Shown: positions 10,770 through 20,906 of the stretch, in pieces | How positions within the stretch are numbered: position 1 is the stretch's first letter | Layout of the letters: each line of letters starts with the position of its first letter | Assembly: GCA_034401795.1 (NCBI GenBank) | Contig: CM067371.1 | Location: forward strand, 84,786,783-84,850,782 | DNA from: Chaetoderma sp. LZ-2023a | Lineage: Eukaryota > Mollusca > Caudofoveata > Chaetodermatida > Chaetodermatidae | Direction: 5' to 3' | Length of the DNA: 64,000 nucleotides | Notes under the pieces: model-generated | Told to the model about the DNA's origin: nothing | Databases searched by the model: none | Seen by the model: only the letters and a program-made list of their open reading frames with translations | Program-made: the position numbers and the translations under genes

Positions 10770-11092
10770 GGTTTCTCCTGTTTGGTGGCTATGCAAACAA
10801 TATGAGCTTCATGGCAAATGGGTACTCGGCAGTTGGGAGCCGAGTACCCGGTTCCACGAGCCGCTAAAGCTTACTACGTCTATAGTCCTAGGGGCCAGCT
10901 ATCCAGGGCCCATGTTCCCGAAGCTCTCGTAATGTTAGCGATATAGTTACACCATACTAAAGCAATGGGTGTAACGATATCGCTAACTAACGATAGCTTC
11001 GGGAACATGGGCACAGGATTTGCTTGTATCAGAAGTAATAGAATCGTGAGTATTGTTAGATCTCGGAGAAAGGGAAATTGAAATTTCCTTCA
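10770..11092. repeat. right inverted terminal repeat of A2 (interrupted)
   Basis: Inverted copy of 4085-4255. It is split by an inserted hairpin element at 10904-11014: the ITR sequence runs to GGGGCCAGCT and resumes at TGTATCAGAAGTAATAG. In A1 these two blocks are nearly contiguous. Confidence 0.8.
10904..11014. mobile_element. hairpin MITE inside the A2 right ITR
   Basis: Near-perfect palindrome. The outer arms are GCCCATGTTCCCGAAGCT and its inverse AGCTTCGGGAACATGGGC. The inner arms are GTTAGCGATATAGTTACACC and the inverse GGTGTAACGATATCGCTAAC. It is absent from the matching place in A1 and in the A2 left ITR, so it arrived after A2. No clear target duplication is visible. Confidence 0.75.
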
Positions 11093-11225
11093 TTTTGGAA
11101 ATTTATCACTCGAATAACTGGCTTAATTATCGAGCCAGTCATTCCAGTGATCAATTTTCAAAAATAGTCTACTCTTGGCCTGCAAATGGACATTCCTCAA
11201 AACCAGTTTTGTCCTGCTTGACCAA
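11093..11225. repeat. incomplete PAL-A palindrome (piggyBac-type MITE remnant)
   Basis: Starts in mid-repeat with GGAAATTTATCACTCGAATA, passes the centre GGCTTAATTATCGAGCC and ends with the right arm (CTTGGCCTGCAAATGGACAT). The left arm is missing at the A2 border. Confidence 0.6.
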
Positions 11226-11270
11226 TAAAGGGTTAAGACATTGCTTCCTTCAAGTGCCAAGTGAGATAAT

Positions 11271-11363
11271 TGCAATGATAATTTACATCTAGCCAATTAC
11301 TTGCGATGATAATTTACATCTAGCCAATTACTTGCAATGATAATTTACATCTAGCCAATTACT
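11271..11363. repeat. 31-bp tandem repeat, three copies
   Basis: The unit TGCAATGATAATTTACATCT plus 11 bases is repeated exactly three times head to tail with one substitution (CGA for CAA in copy 2). A short local duplication, not a CRISPR array: there are no spacers. Confidence 0.9.
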
Positions 11364-11364
11364 T

Positions 11365-11770
11365 GAAGGGAAAGATCCATTTCTAGCTATGCATTGCCCG
11401 CTTCTAGTTTTAAGATCTGCTCGATTTGAAACATGAATTCCCAGAATCTAAATTCCAAGTTAATTATATGGGTAAGCTGTTGAATAATTTGAAACTAATT
11501 TGAGCGTGGGTTGTTGTTGCATATGGCAGCAGCAGCTCACAGTCAAATTGGTTTCAGAGAATCAACAGAATGTCTAAAAATTGTACATTCACAGGTCTGT
11601 CAAAATTGAAAATGTGTGTAACCCATTTTGGGTTCTGCAAATTTACTTTAGGTAACCCATTAAGTTTTATGTAACCTTTTCAACAGATTTATGTACAAAA
11701 TACAAAAATTGTGTAACCCCAAAACAGGTTACGCCAGGAATTTTTGCATAACCTCTGCGCGAACTAAAAA
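11365..11770. repeat. family-G/PAL-B repeat and GTAACCCATT-rich segment
   Basis: 11365-11477 matches the flank of family G (compare 42650-42745). 11478-11570 is the PAL-B palindrome. 11610-11765 has repeated GTAACCCA, GTAACCT and GGTTAC words in both orientations, a segment repeated in diverged form at 14580-14750. Confidence 0.6.
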
Positions 11771-12468
11771 AATGGGTGACGTAATTTTGACATGTCTGAT
11801 TCATCAACAACATACTATTCGTACACTTTGGTGATGGACTGTTCCATTTTTTTTACAGAGCTACGTCATTTTGATTATGACGTCAGCTAACACATGGCAA
11901 ATTTGCTTATGACATCGATACTCTTCATACTGGAGTGACAGATCAGACCCTGTATTAGAGAGCTACAAATACCAAATGTGTACATCAGATCAGAAAACAG
12001 TCCTACCCAGACATACAGTGTATACTCATACTAATGCCATTGATCGGATTAACAAACCAACGCCACAAACTCGAAATGTATGCCAATGCTGACAGCAAAA
12101 TTCTAAGAGCTATGTTAATGATCATTGATGATGTATGGAATGATGAAGATGTCGTCGGCACTACTTTTTCAGGGATTTGTCGTTGAAAGCGTTAATATTT
12201 TGGGGCATGTGCACACCTTCAAATTACACGTGTAGATGCCACATATCTAAGACTGCTGTGGCCAAATCTCAGTCGTTTAGCCTCAATAAATTTTCTCCAT
12301 AAATTTTACTTGAAGCCGTAATATCACTGAATCATCCTGTCTATAATAAACACTTAAATGTGGCTGGCAAGATGGTAGCTCTTTAAAATGGGTTGTGATT
12401 CATCTTAAATAATCAGCACCTTGTTCCCAAAAAGCCCTTTCATATGGCAAGTGCCTACTACTAAGTGA
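11771..12468. other. no gene or repeat recognised
   Basis: AT-rich sequence with no open frame showing a domain and no strong internal repeat. Confidence 0.4.
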
Positions 12469-12832
12469 TAGGGCTGTAACGATAAGTTTTCCCACGATAC
12501 GATATGTATCACGATACACTGCTAGCGATGCGATACACGATACGATACCTTATTTTTTCACTAAGTTTCATCTGAATCTGTCCATTTTATGCCACTCCAT
12601 CTCTCAGTGCAGATAAACAAAAAATTAACATATTCAGATGAAATTTTGTGAAAATGGTGCACTTGTGCATAACTTTAACTATAGCTTACCTGACAATGTT
12701 AACGCATGAAGGATGCCATAGGCATATTTTCCTGTTTCGCGTGTATCGATACAACAGGTCACGATATGATATGCGTATCGTGAGCATGCGTATCACGATT
12801 CACCAATATATCGGTGAATCGTTACAGCCCTA
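12469..12832. mobile_element. hAT-like MITE, 364 bp
   Basis: The ends are inverted: TAGGGCTGTAACGAT at the left and ATCGTTACAGCCCTA at the right. Flanking 8-bp words CTAAGTGA (12461-12468) and TTAAGTGA (12833-12840) agree at 7 of 8 positions, fitting an 8-bp hAT target duplication. The subterminal parts are rich in ATACGATA/TATCGTG-type words. There is no transposase frame. Confidence 0.8.
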
Positions 12833-12840
12833 TTAAGTGA

Positions 12841-13499
12841 CCATCTTTTGATATTGACCACTCTTAAATGGCACATCGAATATTCGCTATAGCGCTTTTA
12901 CCATACACAAGGAAGGACTGGATATATATAAAAATAAAAAGTACAATTTATTGATACCCGGTAATCGATTAATAATTTCATTTACATACTATTTTCAATA
13001 TAGTGTACAGGGCATAAGTTATCTGGTATCGCATCTCAATTTGCTACACATATTTAGTCATTTGCTATGCGTTCTTCAACGTGCAAAGCTATATCTGCTA
13101 TGCAAAATTTGTACAGGATTGCAATTTATTATAGATTTTCTTAAATTCTATTATTAACCCTTTCACCGATAAATCGCCGAAAAAGTAAATTCTTTACTAT
13201 GTATAGCATATTCTGTTGAATATTTAGAAATTACTATGACTGGAAGTCAATGGCTTACAGTCATATTAATTTCAAAATATTCAACAGCTTTCCTCTTTGT
13301 TTGCTCCAAGATTGATATATAGTGAATTTATTCGTGAAAGAGATAATTTCTATACATTTCTGCCAAGAACTATACAATTTATAATTTGTATATCAATACA
13401 TACTATGCAAATGTGAAATTCTAAATTATGCCATGGTGTACTTGTATAAACATACACTCAATGCTTGTCTCTATTCTAATATACATACTTTTTATTTAG
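12841..13499. other. AT-rich upstream region of the kinesin gene
   Basis: A PAL-B palindrome lies at 13211-13290 (arms around CTGTTGAATATTTAGAAATT and the inverse). No core promoter element can be named. Because an acceptor-like site precedes the coding start at about 13499, the promoter may lie further upstream, before an unseen noncoding exon. Confidence 0.45.
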
Positions 13500-13542
13500 G
13501 TGGTAATTTGTACACCTGAAGACAGAAGACATTGTAAACAAC
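13500..13542 (+). other. KIF17: 5' UTR of the kinesin gene, start of second exon (candidate)
   Basis: A pyrimidine-rich stretch ending TTTATTTAG|GTGG at 13499 looks like a splice acceptor, so the ATG at 13543 probably lies in the second exon of the transcript. The start context is AACATGG, with A at -3 and G at +4. Confidence 0.45.
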
Positions 13543-13773
13543 ATGGCAGCTGAGGCGGTAAAGGTCATTGTACGCTGTCGACCAATGAATGATCGTGAAA
13601 AGAATCTTGACTGTCACTGCGTCATTGAAATGGATAATGGCCGTGCACAGTGCAACATTCATCATCTCTCTGATGAGAAAACGCCACCAAAATCATTCAG
13701 CTTTGATGGAACGTACTTTACAGACTCAAACACAGAGACAATATATAATGAAATTGGCTATCCATTGGTAGAG
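13543..13773 (+). CDS. KIF17: kinesin-2 KIF17/OSM-3-like, coding exon 1
   Basis: Residues 1-77 of a plus-end microtubule motor. The exon opens with MAAEAVKVIVRCRPMNDREK, the beta-1 RCRP nucleotide-binding block of kinesins, and includes FSFDGTYF. The donor is GAG|GTATGTG, phase 0. The full set of exons gives a motor (about residues 1-330), a neck closest by eye to KIF17 rather than KIF3A/B, and a stalk. KIF17/OSM-3 is a homodimeric kinesin-2 that works in ciliary (intraflagellar) transport and dendritic cargo transport in studied animals (family knowledge). The ATG has strong context and no in-frame alternative is better. Confidence is high for the family and moderate for strict orthology. 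Confidence 0.9.
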
Positions 13774-14359
13774 GTATGTGGGGTTTTTTTTCTCAGTATA
13801 ATATAGTTTTAGACCTTAAATTTACACATCACCCTGATGTAAAATTACAATTTGTAATGTGTGAGTAGATAAAAGAATAGTAGAAATGCCAATACAATTT
13901 TGCTGAAATGTGTTTCTCTCTTAGCCAATACAGTGCAGCTCAGAAATAACTTAACATCTGGGAAGACATCTGCATGTTGATCACTATCATATATATGCTT
14001 CATCAATAAACTTGTTAATATGTTGCTATGCAACTACATAAATTATTTTTATGTGGAGGTGGGGGTTAAAAGAAGCGCTACGGATTAAAGCCAATTAGAA
14101 AATCAAGTTTATATTGTGTAGAGGGAATGGAAGAGAACAAAAACGTGGTCAGGATTTTATGCTAATTAAATAGAGCTTATACATTACCTGTACAAATGTA
14201 CATGTATGTCCTTCATGAGCATTCCTACATCTAAAACTAACAAATAAGAGACCCAGCTGGTATAGGGTTTAGGGACACACGCCACCCACCCTTTCGCCCT
14301 TGTTCTAAAAGGAAGATGATCATCACCAAAAAATACAACGGTAGACCTTTTCGCACACA

Positions 14360-14380
14360 CCCCCCCCCCCCCCCCCCCCC
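14360..14380. repeat. poly-C tract (21 bases)
   Basis: Uninterrupted C run followed by GCCCCCTCCCC. On the minus strand this is a G run able in principle to form a G-quadruplex. Length is likely unstable and error-prone in assembly. Confidence 0.9.
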
Positions 14381-14835
14381 GCCCCCTCCCCAATCCTGGT
14401 CCCATTTATACAGACAATAATAATCCACTGCCTCTGATCTGTCTGGTGAAAGGTTGAACTTGGTGAAAAAATTAAAGTAAAACTTTTACTAAAAGTTATT
14501 GCTTTAACCTTCTCTCATTGACACAAAATGTGTGCAGCAACCTGTTCTTGTGCATTTTTGGCATATTTCAGGCGTGTCCAAATTAGTGTAACCCATTTTT
14601 CATCCACGCAAAGGTTATGCAAATATTTCTGACACAACCTGTTTTCAGTTCCTGCAATTCCTTTCATGTTGTACATAAATACATGAAAGATGGTTACACA
14701 AACTAGAATGGGTTACCTAAAACAAACTTGCTTGACTAAAAAACGGGTTTCGCGGTACTGTATGTCTCCCGTTGTTAGATATGTGATGAATCAATAAGTT
14801 GGCTTAATCAACAAGAGCAATCAGATTGCACTGCA

Positions 14836-16684
14836 GGCTTGGATCCAAGTGCAGGATATTGCATTTAAATGCTAAGCAGATGTTTGTAAATGATTCAAAT
14901 GCAAGTGCAAATGCGGCATAGCGCCATTGCATTTAAATCCAAATGCAAATGTTTGCAACTTATTCAAATGTAAGTGCAAATGCATTTGAATATTTGGGCA
15001 CAAGTCTGGTACTTTTATGTATCTCCTAATAGTGAGTATTTTTAGGAAAGCTTTTTGCAGACCAAGAGAAGACTATTTTTGAAATTTTACCACTGGAATG
15101 ACTGGCTCGCTTATTGAACCATTCCAGTGTAAAAATGTCAAAAATACAAATGTAGTCTTCTTATTTTACCATTAAATGGTAGCCATTAAAGCATTGAATG
15201 TTCAGATTGCTAAATATTATGTTGACTATTTTGAAGTGTAATTTCATCGATAGCCATTGTGCCCATGGAAGCAACATGTGTCGGTCAAATTACTTTCAAA
15301 ATAATTATCAAATATTATGTTCAATATTTTGAAAGGAATTTGATTGATAGATGCTACTGCGCCTATGGCAGCAACATGTTCCAGTCAAAATACATTCAAA
15401 ATAGTTATTAGCTTATAAAATGCCTGTATGAATTTAACACACATTCTGTTGAAAATTTTGAAAATAATTTGACTGACAGCTGTGGGCAAAAGTTTTAGAG
15501 TCAAATTTGTTTCAAAAAGTTCATCATCTTATTCAAGACCTGAACTAAAGATTCCGCCACTTCAATATTTAAATGTTTAAATGTTAACTTTGTCTGAGAT
15601 CATCTTAGTCACAGATGGCTGAGCGTGCACCTATAGTCAGACTGAATGAACAGTAAACTAACCCAAGTCGCGCAGAATTATCAGCATCTATTACGTATGG
15701 GTTGTGGTAAATGTCCATTTGCGATCCAACAAGATTTAGCACTTCTGAAGATTTAGCACTGGAATGACTGACTCGATTCCTAACCCAGTCATTTCACTCA
15801 TAAATTTTCAAATATCTTCTCTTGTAATGCAAATGGCCATTCAATAAGCCAATCTTAGCAACTAAAGGGTTAAGAGGTTTCTGAATGAATGGAGTTAACA
15901 CCCTTATAGGCTGAGCAAGTGTAGCTATATTACTAAGATCACACTAATTACATTGAAAGGATCTTGACAATTATAGAGCACTTGTTGAATGGATTGTACA
16001 GTTAAAAGTGCTCGAGTGACCACCTGTGTTTTGGGGGCCAAAAGATTGTGATTCTTTAAGACAGATGATCGTATGAATAATGTTAATACTCCTGAAAATC
16101 AGCATATTAATTACCGCAGCAACTAGTTTTAGTCCAATTGTTACATTAACCCTTTGGTGGCCAAACCGACCAAAACAGCCTTTGCAGTGGTCTTTAGAAA
16201 CGCCTGTTTGCAGGCCAAGAGAAGAAAATCACTAAGCCAATCATCGTTCCAGGGGTCTTGTATGTAAGGGAGATTATTTTAGAAACAGATTAACTAAAAT
16301 TTGTTGACTTGCTAAGATATCAACTGACGTAAGTCAAACTAATTAAGTGAGTGAAATAAGTTAATAAATCACAAAGAATTAAGCATCTAATTTCCAGCAA
16401 CAGAAATGCCATTTGTATGATTTAAGAAATACTTTGGTTGAATATTTTGAAATTAATTTGACTGGGAGCTGTTGCTGCTATTTGCAGCAGCAGGTTCCAG
16501 CCAATTTTGAATGAAATGCAAAATGAGAAACTTTGAAAAAATCAAATGCAAACCTTTTCATGCAAATGCAAATACATGGGATACAAATGCAAATGCAAAT
16601 GCATCAGAAATTTCATAATTGCATTTAAATGAAACTGCAAATGCATTTACATGCAAATGCATTTGCAGTTGTACCCAAGCCTGG
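14836..16684. mobile_element. foldback element with clustered ATGCAAAT words
   Basis: Ends are inverted: CTGCAGGCTTGGATCCAAGT at the left and ACCCAAGCCT at the right. Both subterminal parts (14850-15000 and 16515-16680) are built from repeated GCAAATGC / GCATTTGC words. The 8 bases outside each end are AGATTGCA and GGATTGCA (7 of 8 alike), suggesting an 8-bp duplication. A larger diverged direct repeat of about 75 bp (14763-14838 and about 16720-16795) also flanks it. No coding frame is present. The interior holds older palindromic MITEs. Confidence 0.6.
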
Positions 16685-17474
16685 ATTGCAGCCCATCAAT
16701 CCTTCTGTTTTTGTCATAATGTCTCCCATTGTTAGGTATGTGATGAAGCCGGCTTAATCAACAAAAGCAATCAGACTGCAGATCATCATCCTCCCATTTT
16801 TGTCACGTAAAAGGTTTGTGGATTCTCCTGATTTTCCACATCTTTTTCAGATTTTCTGAATTTCTTCGGCTCATGCCCAACATCATATAACGCTAGTGTA
16901 ATTTGACAGCCTTTCTTGTTTGAGCGAAATCGGAGCAGCAGTTTCTGAGATATCCATAGATCCTGAATTTCTACCAATCAGGATCAGGTTCTTTTATCTG
17001 GATCACAGCCAACTGCTGGAAATCCTCTGGACCCGCAAGCTCCTTCATTGTGTTAAAATTTGAGCCTAATCGAACCCGTAGTTTTTGGTTACGGACACAT
17101 ACACAGACAGACCTGATCGCAATACCCTCTTCCTCCTACCACCTACGGGGGAGAGGGTAATTAACTAATTATTCATTTCAGATACACAGTGATTAGAGTT
17201 ACATGTACATGTAATCAAATGAAAATTTTGAGATTCTCGAAATTCATGGTTCAAAATATTATATTCATAAGTCATAGACTATAAACATATAAGTTCATCG
17301 ACAAAGATCTGCATGTATTATTAATTTATCATACTATATACATGTATGTACTTAGTACAATAACAATTTTAAAAGTGTGTATGTGCTATAGTTGCAGACA
17401 TGTAAAAAATCTTACAAACTGACTTATATTATAGTTGGGAGTCACAGTAAAATTGTACTTTCTTCATTGATCAG

Positions 17475-17590
17475 GGTGTTACAGAAGGTTACAATGGGAC
17501 AATATTTGCCTATGGACAGACAGGCTGTGGAAAGTCATTCACAATGCAGGGCATTACAGACCCACCTAATCAACGAGGAATTATTCCAAG
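17475..17590 (+). CDS. KIF17: kinesin coding exon 2 (P-loop)
   Basis: Residues 78-115 plus two bases of codon 116. Carries the Walker A/P-loop GQTGCGKS (residues 91-98) within [20 protein letters not shown] and ends NQRGIIPR. The acceptor is ATCAG|GGT and the donor CCAAG|GTACAA. The fifth P-loop position is Cys; I recall Ser in vertebrate KIF17, and variation there is tolerated in the P-loop consensus. Confidence 0.92.
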
Positions 17591-18704
17591 GTACAAGTAT
17601 ATTATTGAGTCTAACCTTTTAAAAAACGCTACTCCTCATTAACCATTTTACAGATTTCAACCTAATCTGGCTGGAAGGACCCTATCGCGGTAAGCCTCAG
17701 AACCTGTATACAAAATTTTGATTGGTCACATTTTTTGGTGAAAAGCTTAGATTTTATGAGAAATTTGTCAAAAATTGTCAAAACGTTACTCCACATTAAC
17801 CGCATGGTGGATTTCAACTTACTGTGGCTGGAAGGTCCCTATGGGGCTAGACTTCAGAACATGTATACAGAATTTTGATTGGTCAAATTTTTTGGTGAAA
17901 AGCTTAGATTTTAAAGCTTAAATTGTCAAAACGGTGTTTAACATTAACCGCTTAACAGATTTCAACTCTAGTTTGCTGGACAGACCCTATTGCTGTAGGC
18001 TTCAGAAGATCTGTTCAGTGTTTTAATGGGTCATTTTATGAAAAATTTACCGGAACGTATCAAAATGCATCTTCGCCCTAACCATTTGGTGGATTTTATC
18101 CAAATTTGGCTGAAAGAATTCTAATAGTGGTAGGCTCTAAAACTTTTTTTCAGAATTTTGTTTGCTCAATTTTTAGGTGGCCATTTGGATTTTTTTGGAA
18201 AATTTTCCAGGACCATTTAAAACTATACTCCTTAATTAGTGTGCCGAGTTCAGCGAAACTTGGGTGGAAAGATCCTATGGCAGTAGGTTTCAACATAACA
18301 AGGAAGAATTTGATTGGTCAATTTCTTTGGTGGCCATCTTGGATTTTTTTTTTAATTACCCATCATGTCTACCAGTATTTTAAATACAAATGGTTCAAAC
18401 GCTAATGGTACACGTGAGCGTTCAGGCTCTTGGGCCGCTTGTTGATAAGGGTATTGATATAACCCTTCTATATTTTATTTTATGTTTGAATTCAAGCTTC
18501 ATAGTTCATTACAAAGTCATAAAGTCAAGCTTCATAGTTGCATTGCAACCACATTTCTGGTTATTGTCCTGCCCTACCATTCTTTCCATGACCGTGACCG
18601 CTGTCAATTCCTGTAGTAGCTTATGTTAGTTCTCCCCTTAAATTCAGCGTGTAACTAAATATACAGCATCATGTCGATATTAAATGTACCATTTTATCTT
18701 TTAG
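17591..18704 (+). repeat. kinesin intron 2, diverged tandem copies of a family-C repeat
   Basis: Four to five head-to-tail units of about 150 bp (first near 17625) share the blocks ACAGATTTCAACCTAATCTGG, TGGAAGGACCCTAT and TTTTGATTGGTCA. The stretch ends near 18475 with the family-C tail-like CAGGCTCTTGGGCCGCTTGTT. Older than the copy at 22809-23968. Confidence 0.6.
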
Positions 18705-18874
18705 AGCATTTGACCACATCTTTGAAACAATATCAGTCGTGGCCGGAACCAAGTTCCTTGTGCATGCGGCTTACTTGGAGATATATAATGAGGAGATACG
18801 TGACCTGTTAGGCAAAGACACCAAGGCCAAGCTAGATTTAAAAGAGCATCCAGAGAAGGGTGTTTATGTACAAA
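18705..18874 (+). CDS. KIF17: kinesin coding exon 3
   Basis: Completes Arg116 and encodes residues 117-172 plus one base. It reads AFDHIFETI and then [15 protein letters not shown] (the conserved SYxEIYNExxxDLL block), followed by [12 protein letters not shown]. Acceptor TTTTAG|AGC, donor CAAA|GTAAGT (a near-ideal donor). Confidence 0.93.
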
Positions 18875-19830
18875 GTAAGTTCCAGAAGTTAAATATCATA
18901 TATACATGTATACGACACTTGTATAGAGTTTTGTATGCAATGGCAAAATAGCATGTTCATCTCATTTAAACTTTACAGGCCAAAAACAACACATTCTTTA
19001 TGGTGTAAGGACCATTCTGTTGAATATTTTGAAACAAACTGTGACTGGGAGATGTTGCTGCATAAGGCAGCAACAGATTATAGCCAATTTTAATTTCAAA
19101 ATATTCAATACCTTTCCTGTATATTTGCCATACTGACATTGCAAGGGTTAAGGGGTTAGTGCCATTGATATTAATGTTACCATTTAAAAGACTGAATGGA
19201 TGAATCCGGTATCTCAGTCAATCATATGATGTCATAATCAACTACATCAAGTAGATGATTGACATTTTGCATTCGTGATGTGTATACATTACATGTACAG
19301 GGGTCGCAATGTTTGCCTCTCTACCTGCCATTGACAGGTGGATTTTGCTGGTGGCAGTTATAAAGAAAATCTACCTGTCTTCATGTAACAGGTAACGCGT
19401 TAACTGATTAGATATGGTCTAAATTTTAACTATGAAATAGATATCACTTGTTGGGCTCTAAATCAGTAAAGTTAGAATGAATTGTACACTGTATTAACTC
19501 TTTCAATGATGAAACTCTGGTATCTCAATTTAACGAGACAGGTAATGACTTGAGATCTGTTAAATATTCTGAGAATAATTTGCCTGGAAGCCATTGCTGC
19601 CTTAGCAATTATTTTCAAAATATTCAGCAGGTCCTCCATGCTATTTCCCTGAAATAGAGATATAAGGTCGTCTATAGCCTGTACATCAATGTTGCTGAAC
19701 GGGTACTACTCTGAGCATGATAGGTAAAACAAATTTCTACCTGTCACTCATGGATAATTTTAAACATTGGACCCCTGATGTACATGACATGAAAAAGGTT
19801 AATATAAATGATTGTGTACCACCTTTGTAG
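18875..19830 (+). other. kinesin intron 3
   Basis: Contains PAL-B palindromes at 19014-19112 and about 19555-19630 and a fragment of family G around 19195-19290 (TCAATCATATGATGTCATAA). No gene is seen. Confidence 0.55.
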
Positions 19831-20064
19831 ATTTATCCATGCATGCTGTACATAATGTTAGTGAATGTGAGCGCGTTATGGTGCGTGGGTGGAGCAATCG
19901 TGCCACGGGTGCCACACTAATGAATGCTGATTCATCGAGAAGTCACTCTATCTTCACAATATTCCTGGAGATGATCAGCCCGGATGACAATGGTGATGAG
20001 CATATTCGTGCAGGAAAGCTGAACCTTGTTGATTTGGCTGGCAGCGAAAGACAATCAAAAACAG
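19831..20064 (+). CDS. KIF17: kinesin coding exon 4 (switch I and II)
   Basis: Residues 173-250 plus one base. Holds switch I NADSSRSH (204-211) and switch II DLAGSE (240-245) followed by RQSKTG. These coordinate the gamma-phosphate and relay ATP hydrolysis to the microtubule face in all kinesins. Acceptor TTTGTAG|ATT, donor ACAG|GTTATC. All catalytic residues are intact, so the gene looks functional. Confidence 0.95.
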
Positions 20065-20906
20065 GTTATCTTAAATTTTCTGCTTAATTTACAAACATGA
20101 TTTATTGGTTAGCCCAGTTTGTTGTCACTGCAAAGTTCTATAACTCTTAACAATTTATCCTTGCATGACCATGCTTGCTAAAGCCAGCTTTGGAAGTTGT
20201 CTAAAGGAATAGCCATTTGCATGCCAAGAGAAGACTTTTACCATTGGAATGACTGGCTCAGTAACAGTCATTTTACCATGTGTTTTATCACATGTATATT
20301 AAAATAAATTTTTAGAACCCCACACCTTCGAGCAGAAGCCCTATAGTAATCACGGTGTCTGTCGGTGCATCCATCCATCCGTTTGTCCATCCATAATATC
20401 TCGTAAACGGCATATCATACAGAACCGCTTCAGATATTTTAATGCAACTTGGTGTATGCCTCAGCTATGATATGCAATGTGCCTTTTGAAGAATTCACAT
20501 TGATAGGTCCAATATTATTGGTGAAAATGGGCTTTTTAATGCAAAACTCACGATTATTGTCAATGTTCTCATAAACAGCATAACTAACATACATGTACAG
20601 AATCGCTTAAAATAATTTAATGAAACTTTGCAGGTGACTTTTTTATGATGGGTAGATGCGCCTTTTGACGGATTCATAGGTCCAAAATTTGTGGTGAAAA
20701 TTTGCTTTTAATGCAAAAACGTACTCTTTTTTTTGTCAGTTTCCGTATTATTTTTATTTTTGGTAATTTTTTGTAATTTTTTAATTTTTATTTGTTTATG
20801 TTTTATTTTTAATAATATGAAGGCTTTGAATAAAATTGCTACCAACTACATAGAGAAAGGTATATTTAGTGATTGTGGGACATTCTGAGTCAAATGTTTT
20901 CTATGG
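20065..20906 (+). other. kinesin intron 4, 5' part
   Basis: A degraded PAL-A copy lies near 20215-20290. The segment 20370-20720 contains CCATCCATCCGTTTGTCC followed by two imperfect copies of about 170 bp sharing CATACAGAACCGCTTCA-like words. The remainder is low-complexity AT. No gene is seen. Confidence 0.5.

Larger units (their letters stand above)
4085..11092 (+). mobile_element. DIRS-like YR retrotransposon A2, full length, decayed (about 7.0 kb)
   Basis: It has a left ITR (4085-4255), spliced gag candidate (4370-7108), RT-RNase H-MT-like region (7163-9018), tyrosine recombinase (9110-10135), ICR (10631-10733) and right ITR (about 10770-11092). The reverse complement of the ICR joins the right end (…AAATTTCCTTC) to the left end (CTCCTTCGATC…), which fixes both borders to within a few bases. 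Every coding region carries frameshifts or stops. The left flank is the broken ORF at 2473-4083. The right flank is an incomplete palindromic MITE, so the flanks do not form one recognisable pre-insertion sequence. A 110-bp hairpin MITE interrupts the right ITR. Confidence 0.88.
13774..17474 (+). other. kinesin intron 1
   Basis: 3.7 kb, GT…AG. It contains a poly-C run (14360-14380), a second GTAACCCA-rich segment (14580-14750), a foldback element rich in ATGCAAAT words (14836-16684), several PAL-A/PAL-B palindromes (15050-15180, about 15430-15520, 16440-16510) and a dispersed repeat (16790-17160) including a block near 17060 with GAGCCTAATCGAACCCGTAG. No gene is seen. Confidence 0.6.

Noticed and set aside
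4085-11092. LTR retrotransposon classification
   Set aside because: No direct long terminal repeats, primer-binding site, integrase or protease. Inverted ends, ICR and a tyrosine recombinase identify the DIRS order instead.
11271-11363. Three regular repeats that might suggest a CRISPR array
   Set aside because: Units are directly adjacent without spacers and the window is eukaryotic.
16790-17160. Minus-strand frame of 63 codons in intron 1
   Set aside because: Lies in a dispersed noncoding repeat (a related block recurs near 63870) and has no domain.
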